From Desulfocucumis sp964643075 (GTDB lineage Bacteria > Bacillota > Desulfotomaculia > Desulfotomaculales > Desulfocucumaceae): a stretch of 64,000 nucleotides of DNA. The first letter of the stretch is position 1; every line of letters starts with the position of its first letter. The translations under genes and the position numbers were made by a program. Under the pieces are notes generated by a model. The model saw nothing but the letters and a program-made list of their open reading frames with translations. It did no database searches and was not told the origin of the DNA. This document shows positions 59,051 through 64,000 of the stretch, in pieces. The stretch spans positions 71,890 through 135,889 of the forward strand of contig CAZXQO010000006.1 of the NCBI GenBank assembly GCA_964643075.1, given 5' to 3'.

Positions 59051-59683
59051 TTGTACCGGCCAAAGAGCAGGCCCCGCAGGAAAAGCAAATTCACGAAAAA
59101 GCTATTCTTCCTAATCATAATCGTTCTTGTGCTCTTCAACCTGGACAATATAGGACGCATACTTTACCCCCTGCCATATAAAGACACCATATTCAACTAC
59201 GCCGACAGGTACGGACTGGACCGCAGCCTCCTGGCCGCAGTGATAAGAACCGAAAGTAATTTCAGACCCGGTGCTGTCTCACCCAAGGGCGCCATCGGAC
59301 TGATGCAGATAATGCCCGACACCGGCCAATGGGCCGCCCAGAAAAGCGGCATCGGTAACTTCTCCAGGGACCGCCTTTTCGAACCTGAATACAACATATC
59401 CATCGGCGCCTGGTACCTGGCTGATTTGCAAAGGGAATTCAACGGGAATATCACCCTGATGCTGGCGGCTTATAACGGCGGTAGGGGCAACGTGAAGAAA
59501 TGGCTTGATGCCGAATCCCAAAACAGCCCCAGCCAGGGACTGGAGAAAGTTCCCTTCCCGGAAACCAGGCAGTTTGTACGCAAAGTGCTTTGGTACCGTA
59601 AAGTATACGGCTATTTGTACATAGACAAAACTGCCCGGACGGAATCAAAGCTGCTACCGGACCAGCAGCTTGTACACCAGTAA
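59051..59683 (+). CDS. Lytic transglycosylase (SLT family)
   Basis: 210 residues; TTG start behind CGGAGTGATG. A basic N-terminus (KSRPRRKSKFTKK) and one membrane segment (about 18-34) anchor an extracellular SLT domain. The catalytic Glu is in RTESNFRPGAVSPKGAIGLMQIMP (split; Glu about 70). The AYNGG signature (about 143-147) and a final YGYLY block complete the fold. It cleaves peptidoglycan glycan chains with 1,6-anhydro ring formation. It follows coaE by 64 bases on the same strand. Confidence 0.94.
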   Translation: MYRPKSRPRRKSKFTKKLFFLIIIVLVLFNLDNIGRILYPLPYKDTIFNYADRYGLDRSLLAAVIRTESNFRPGAVSPKGAIGLMQIMPDTGQWAAQKSGIGNFSRDRLFEPEYNISIGAWYLADLQREFNGNITLMLAAYNGGRGNVKKWLDAESQNSPSQGLEKVPFPETRQFVRKVLWYRKVYGYLYIDKTARTESKLLPDQQLVHQ

Positions 59684-59707
59684 AATATAAACAAGAAGGT
59701 GTTAACG

Positions 59708-60670
59708 GTGTCAGCGACGGAGAATTTCATTAAAGGAGCTTTCTTCGGCGCCGCTGTAGGCGATGCTCTGGGTGCCCCGGCGGAAATGATGAAGGCCGCT
59801 GAAATAAAAGAAAAATACGGTGTACTGAGGGACATGGTGGGAGGAGGCTGGCTGAATCTTGAGCTCGGCGAGCCCACCGACGATACCAGCATGACACTTG
59901 ACGTGGCCAGAGGAATATTGACCAACCCCGCCTACCCTGTTGAGGACATTGGGCGCAATTTCCTGCTCTGGTTCCAGTCCAACCCCAGGGATATAGGGAA
60001 CACCACCAAGACTTCCTTCCAGAACTACATGCGCACCGGAAGCTGGCGTGAAGCGTCCCGCCTCACCGCCCAGTCCATCAACAAAATGGACAGTAACGGC
60101 GGGCTCATGCGCACCTTGCCGGTGACCTTTGGCTACTGGAACAACTTACAAAACATGGCCAAATGGTCTGCAGAAATCGCCCATATGACCCATTACAGCC
60201 CGGAAGGAACCACCAGCTGCATTTTTTACAACTTTCTAATTCGTGAACTAAAGATAGCGAATGATAATACAAAACGAACCGTGGTAAGCCGTACCCTCAC
60301 CATTACCGACGACCACTGCAAAGTCATGGAGGTAAAACCCAATAAATTTTTCTGGCATATGATTAAATCACTCCAGGAAGGAGCCTCACCGGTGCCGCCC
60401 AGAGGCAATGTACTGGATACACTGGCATCCTCCCTGCAGTGCTTTTTGCAAACAGATAATTTCGAGGACGCGCTGATAAAAATAGTCAACCAGGGCGAGG
60501 ACGCCGACACCGCCGGCAATATCGTGGGCGGACTGGCAGGCTCCTATTACGGCTACGGGGCGATCCCCTCCAGGTGGCTGGACGCGCTGAAGAACCGGGA
60601 AGAAATAATGAAGGTGGCACAAGGTTTTATCGAACTCTGGCAGCACAAAGGATTCAGCCTTACCCCATAA
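59708..60670 (+). CDS. ADP-ribosylglycohydrolase family protein
   Basis: 320 residues from GTG 59708 (AGAAGG upstream). The fold's Mg-binding motifs are GAAVGDALGAPAEM (about 10-23), TDDTSMT (about 58-64) and EDADTAGNIVGGLAGSYYG (about 260-278). Members remove ADP-ribose from proteins, such as DraG from nitrogenase reductase, or hydrolyse related nucleosides. No ART partner such as DraT is nearby, so the substrate is unknown. The gene is the last one before tRNA-Leu. Confidence 0.92.
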   Translation: MSATENFIKGAFFGAAVGDALGAPAEMMKAAEIKEKYGVLRDMVGGGWLNLELGEPTDDTSMTLDVARGILTNPAYPVEDIGRNFLLWFQSNPRDIGNTTKTSFQNYMRTGSWREASRLTAQSINKMDSNGGLMRTLPVTFGYWNNLQNMAKWSAEIAHMTHYSPEGTTSCIFYNFLIRELKIANDNTKRTVVSRTLTITDDHCKVMEVKPNKFFWHMIKSLQEGASPVPPRGNVLDTLASSLQCFLQTDNFEDALIKIVNQGEDADTAGNIVGGLAGSYYGYGAIPSRWLDALKNREEIMKVAQGFIELWQHKGFSLTP

Positions 60671-60737
60671 TCTGCTTGATATATCTCCTTGACAAACCAC
60701 ACGGCGGTCACTATAATCTATTATGCGAGACAAACAT

Positions 60738-60820
60738 GTCGGAGTGGCGGAATAGGCAGACGCGTACGTTTGAGGGGCGTATGGGAGACCGTGCGGGTTC
60801 AAGTCCCGCCTCCGACACCA
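60738..60820 (+). tRNA. tRNA-Leu (GAG)
   Basis: Acceptor GTCGGAG pairs with CTCCGAC, followed by A-CCA encoded in the DNA. The D-arm is GTGGCGGAATAGGCAGAC. The anticodon stem TACGT/GCGTA encloses loop TTGAGGG (anticodon GAG). A short variable arm ATGGGAGACCGT and TPsiC loop GGTTCAAGTCC follow; total 83 bases. A recombinase gene begins 166 bases further on, so this tRNA is a plausible integration site. Confidence 0.95.
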
Positions 60821-60985
60821 AGATTACCCTTATGTACCAAGGCTTTCGGGATTTTATGCCGAAGGCCTTTTTCTATGCCTTTTGGTCGTATTTTTTTCAT
60901 GATGTATTCACCCATACATCTTGTGGCGTGGTGCGAAGGGGTTTCATCCGCGTACATCATATTTTTGGGAGGGATCGCGTACAAC

Positions 60986-61968
60986 ATGAAAAAAAGAAGG
61001 AACAACCAGCTGGCACCAATTTCAGAAGCTACTGTAGTTAAAATCCAAAAGGAGGCCGTGCCGTCCTTTGAGGAGGCCGAGAAGCTTTTCTATGCCAACG
61101 AAAAGGCAAAAAACCGGCTCAAGCGGACCATCGCCTGGCACAGGGAAAACATCAAGGCCTTTAAAAAGGCCCTGCGTGAACAGGGGATAGAGCCTGACCT
61201 TGAAAAAATCACCCACAGGACAATAAAAAACAACCTGGTGCTCTACTCCATTGAAAAATGGGACAACAAGCCCCAGACCGTCAATATGCGTATCAGGACC
61301 CTGCGCCAGTTTTTCGGCTTCCTGGTCGATGAGGGATACCTGGCCGAAAACCCGGCGGCCAGGGTGGAGAAGCTTAAAGTGGCCGAGACTTTAATAGTTG
61401 CCTTAAACAAGGAACAGGTGCGCTCCCTGCTTGCCGTCCCGGACCGGAATACCTTCACCGGGCTGAGGGATTACACATAATGATGCTGCTTTTGGACACC
61501 GGCCTCCGCCTTTCCGAAGTATCGGCACTGCAGCTGGGAGACATAAATTTTGCAGAAGGCCATATAAAAGTCATGGGCAAGGGGGCCAGGGAAAGGACCG
61601 TGCCCCTGCAAAGGAAGCTGAAGAAGCTGCTAAAACAGTACCTGGCCCACCGGGGCAGCGACATAGATGACGACCATGTTTTCATCACGGTTGACTACAC
61701 ACCCATGAGCAACAGGACCATTCAGGAAAGGATTGAAATAATAAGCGGCAAGGCCGGGCTGGGCAACATTAGGACATCACCCCACACATGGCGGCACACT
61801 TTCGCCCGCATGTACATATTAAACGGCGGCGACCCCTTCTCCCTGAAGAAAATACTCGGGCACAAAAGCTGGGAAATGGTACATCATTATGTAAATCTCT
61901 TTGGCACTGAAGTAATTAGCCAGCATAAAAAAGCAAGCCCTCTGGAAAACCTGCACGATGACTATTAG
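60986..61968 (+). pseudogene. Tyrosine recombinase (phage-type integrase), frameshifted
   Basis: A tyrosine recombinase of about 327 codons, broken near 61474. The first part runs from ATG 60986 through a core-binding domain (IAWHRENIKAFKKALREQ..., RTLRQFFGFLVDEG) to FTGLRDYT and stop. The second frame continues MMLLLDTGLRLSEV (catalytic Arg), HTWRHTFARM (His-x2-Arg), LGHKSWEMVHHYVN (His, Tyr). Removing one AC from GATTACACATAATG restores GLRDYIMMLLLDTG, so a dinucleotide duplication caused the shift. The intact relative at 61965-62942 has GMRDYMIMQILLDTG at the same place. Programmed frameshifting seems unlikely but is not excluded. Confidence 0.88.
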
Positions 61969-61977
61969 TCATCGTGC
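61953..61977. repeat. 25-base perfect palindrome at the convergent recombinase ends
   Basis: GCACGATGACTA-T-TAGTCATCGTGC spans both stop codons. It encodes the last residues HDDY of the plus-strand and KHDD of the minus-strand recombinase. It may act as a bidirectional terminator or a recombinase site. Confidence 0.85.
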
Positions 61978-62942
61978 TTCTTTGCAAAGAGCCTGTCGAC
62001 AGGCGACTTGCCCTGATATTTCTTATACAAGTCATCCCGGAAAAGTTTGAGGTATATTATTACTGTCGACATGCTGTTATGCCCCAGCAGATCCCTCAGC
62101 ACATAGGGGTCTCCGTCGCTCATGAGAAACATTTTGGCGAAAGTATGCCTGAACGTGTGCGGGCTTGGGCGGACACCTTTTATCCCCACCGCCGCCGCAT
62201 GTATTGAGATGCGTTCCTGCACGGAACGGGGTTTGAACTGGCAGCCGTCCTGGTTAAGTACAAGGTATTCATTTTCATCGGTTATGCCTGTGAAGTTCAA
62301 GTAATTCTGTATTGCCTTACGCGTGTCTTTTCCGAAAAATACAGTCCTGCTTTTTCTTCCCTTGCCCCTGCGAATATATATCCGGTAGTTCTTTATATTT
62401 ATGTCTGAAAGCTGAATACTGCATAACTCGTTTAACCTAATGCCGGTGTCCAATAGTATTTGCATTATCATGTAATCCCGCATTCCTGCAAATGTGTCTT
62501 TATCCGGCGCATTAAGCAGGGCCTTTACCTGGCCGTTGTCAAAAGGCACTATCTCCGTTGACTCACCCCTGATCGATCTAAGTGAAACTGCGGGATTGCA
62601 ATCAATATGTCCAGTGTCAAAGAGCACTCTAAAGAACACCCTCAGCGTCTTTATCCGCCCGTTGATGGTGTTTTTCTTCCTGCCGGCGGAGCGCATGCTC
62701 ATTATATACTTTTCCAGTACATCACGGGAAATGCTTCCCTGCCCGCTCATTTGGATGGCCATAAATTTTCTGAAATTGTTGACGTTTTCGATGTGGAAGT
62801 CCAGCGTGCGCCGACTCCAGTCATCTCGCATGTAGTGTTCCCTGAAAATTTCAATAGTATCGTCAAAGTCAATGCTGCACTCATTTGCGCCAGGCGTGCT
62901 TACTTGCGCTACCCTCTTTGATCGGAAATTTCTTGGTTCCAA
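61965..62942 (-). CDS. Tyrosine recombinase (phage-type integrase)
   Basis: 325 residues from TTG 62942, eight bases after AAGGTGG; an in-frame GTG at 62954 overlaps that site. The core-binding domain covers about 25-130 (WSRRTLDFHIENVNNFRKFM). The catalytic domain has Arg in TGIRLNEL (about 180), His-x2-Arg in PHTFRHTFAKM (about 275), His in LGHNSMSTV, and the Tyr nucleophile in VIIYLKLF (about 306). It resembles the frameshifted recombinase but is clearly a different protein. The genes converge and overlap by four bases. It probably integrates or excises the element next to tRNA-Leu, or inverts a segment with its partner. Confidence 0.92.
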   Translation of the reverse strand: MEPRNFRSKRVAQVSTPGANECSIDFDDTIEIFREHYMRDDWSRRTLDFHIENVNNFRKFMAIQMSGQGSISRDVLEKYIMSMRSAGRKKNTINGRIKTLRVFFRVLFDTGHIDCNPAVSLRSIRGESTEIVPFDNGQVKALLNAPDKDTFAGMRDYMIMQILLDTGIRLNELCSIQLSDINIKNYRIYIRRGKGRKSRTVFFGKDTRKAIQNYLNFTGITDENEYLVLNQDGCQFKPRSVQERISIHAAAVGIKGVRPSPHTFRHTFAKMFLMSDGDPYVLRDLLGHNSMSTVIIYLKLFRDDLYKKYQGKSPVDRLFAKKHDD

Positions 62943-63085
62943 TTTAAATACCACCTTCCCATGAATTTATTGGTGAACAAAAGTCAGCTCACAGGCAAAG
63001 CCTTTATCACCTTCATTTTCTTGCAGCCTCTGCTACCGTATAGAAAACCATCGAATCACCACCCTTTTCATTGTCATAAAAATAC

Positions 63086-63113
63086 AAAACCCCCGGCTAA
63101 CCGGAGGTTAAAA
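63086..63113. terminator. Terminator-like hairpin
   Basis: AACCCCCGGCTAACCGGAGGTT with flanking AAAA and AAAA. It lies between the recombinase upstream region and the decayed nuclease gene and could end a minus-strand transcript from the latter. Confidence 0.6.
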
Positions 63114-63132
63114 ATTAGAATATAGTTGTTAT

Positions 63133-63735
63133 TAATTTTTCAGCATCCTGGCAAATTCATCAATTGTTCCTGAATTTATGACTTTACGCATCTTATCTTT
63201 AATAGTACCTGAGTCTTTAAGTCCTGAAAGTTGGCTTCGTAAATCTTCCGGTACCTTACCAAATTTTACTTCAAACAAATCAATTAGCGCATCTACTCAA
63301 GCCCTAGCTTCCATTCTTCCCGGATATCGTCAAACAGCGGAAGGTTTTCCAATTTAATCACCTCCAGCACCTTCAGGATAAGCTCCCTATAGAATCATAA
63401 TGAAGATAAACCAGCTAACGCAGCATATAAAATATCCCGGACATTATGAGATTTGACCTCTTCATTAAACAGTCTGGCGCATTTCTCCATGACTTTACGG
63501 TGGGTCTTCCTGTTTCATTAGCGTGGCCAGTGGCAACAACTTCACAGGCCCTTTGTACAAAAGTCATGGCCGGGCATGTCCTGTAAATTTAACTAACGGT
63601 AGTTAAATTACGCTACCGTTAATTCCAGGCAGTCATATTATAACGTCCATCCTGACGCCGGTCGATACCGGCAAGATTAATCACTACCGGATAAATAGGC
63701 CTTTGATACCGTCGATGGTGCATGGCCATATATTC
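63133..63735 (-). pseudogene. Decayed Rpn/YhgA-like nuclease (PD-(D/E)XK transposase family)
   Basis: Several out-of-frame pieces on the minus strand. The C-terminal end reads FEVKFGKVPEDLRSQL, then GTIKDKMRKVINSG and DEFARMLKN-stop (63133 upward), typical of Rpn-family tails. Other pieces are VIKLENLPLFDDIREEW (about 63315-63365), EEVKSHNVRDILYAALAG (about 63415-63475) and HHRRYQRPIYPVVINLAGI (about 63660-63720). Stops and shifts separate them, and an inverted repeat, AACGGTAG / CTACCGTT (about 63594-63624), lies within. The family promotes recombination in Escherichia coli (RpnA). Not functional here. Confidence 0.6.
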
Positions 63736-64000
63736 CAATAACCGCCTGGGCATCTATCCTTGTGACATTCAATAATATGCAATAATTTTGAAATTTTACT
63801 TCTTGAAAAAAGGATCACTTGATTACCCGTTGAATTTTCTACTACATAAAACCTATAATCTCAACATATAGGTTCGTGAATAATTTGAACATTGGGATAA
63901 TGACCTATTATATACCCTTTCCTGTGACACTGACTCACCAAGAGACATGACCTTACCGCGATTTTATGGACACACAGAACGTGTGATACAATAAAATCAC
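63736..64000. other. Window end without recognisable gene
   Basis: About 265 AT-rich bases. I see no coding frame, RNA gene or repeat that I can support. The other attachment site of the putative tRNA-Leu element is not in the window. Confidence 0.5.

Noticed and set aside
60689..60985. N-terminal extension of the first recombinase frame across tRNA-Leu
   Set aside because: It translates the tRNA gene; the ATG at 60986 gives the normal protein start.

Overview
The window looks like the chromosome of an anaerobic, Gram-positive, probably endospore-forming Firmicute of the Desulfotomaculum/Pelotomaculum (Peptococcaceae) type. Grounds: strong Shine-Dalgarno sequences, very frequent TTG starts, a tig-clpP-clpX cluster, a DacF-like D,D-carboxypeptidase and a PdaB-like deacetylase, ferredoxin-linked oxidoreductases, oxygen-sensitive 2-hydroxyacyl-CoA dehydratase-type enzymes, and a fragment of an anaerobic CO dehydrogenase gene. 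The species assignment is inference.

Region 1 (1-1850) holds a secreted DUF2680-type protein between two copies of a palindromic composite repeat, then a C-terminal scrap of cooS. Region 2 (1.9-25 kb, nearly all minus strand) is a large acyl-CoA catabolic island. It encodes a crotonase, two thiolases, a degenerate 3-hydroxyacyl-CoA dehydrogenase, an acyl-CoA synthetase, a biotin-dependent carboxyltransferase and a 2-oxoacid:ferredoxin oxidoreductase (alpha, beta, ferredoxin). It also encodes an AEC transporter, a gamma-carbonic-anhydrase-like protein, a ferredoxin/radical-SAM fusion, a ThDP enzyme, an HMG-CoA-lyase-like aldolase, a DUF362 protein, and a four-gene ATP-driven reductase/dehydratase set (two catalytic subunits plus two activator ATPases).

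Region 3 (25.6-42 kb) adds DUF2889 and hydrolase genes, an IS fragment, a divergent coenzyme-B12 acyl-CoA mutase (large and B12 subunits, MeaB chaperone) and a divergently transcribed sigma-54 activator with a -24/-12 promoter between them. It continues with a broken 3-hydroxybutyryl-CoA dehydrogenase gene, an M24 peptidase, a CBS-PAS protein, and three near-identical secondary-alcohol dehydrogenase genes with an iron-sulfur flavoprotein gene among them. The ThDP enzyme, B12 mutase, secondary alcohol dehydrogenases and thiolases together resemble the ketone/isopropanol pathway reported in sulfate reducers (acetone to 2-hydroxyacyl-CoA, then mutase, then thiolysis). Several active-site substitutions mean the real substrates may differ.

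Region 4 (42-60.7 kb) is conserved core genome: clpX, clpP, tig, a stand-alone biotin carrier protein, DUF3243, tRNA-Val, dacF, a polysaccharide deacetylase, membrane proteins, a PAP2 phosphatase, a C-terminal processing protease, polA, mutM, coaE, a lytic transglycosylase and an ADP-ribosylglycohydrolase. Region 5 (60.7-64 kb) starts at tRNA-Leu and looks like the end of an integrated element. It has a frameshifted tyrosine recombinase convergent with an intact one, the two sharing a palindromic 3' end, followed by a decayed Rpn/YhgA-like nuclease gene.
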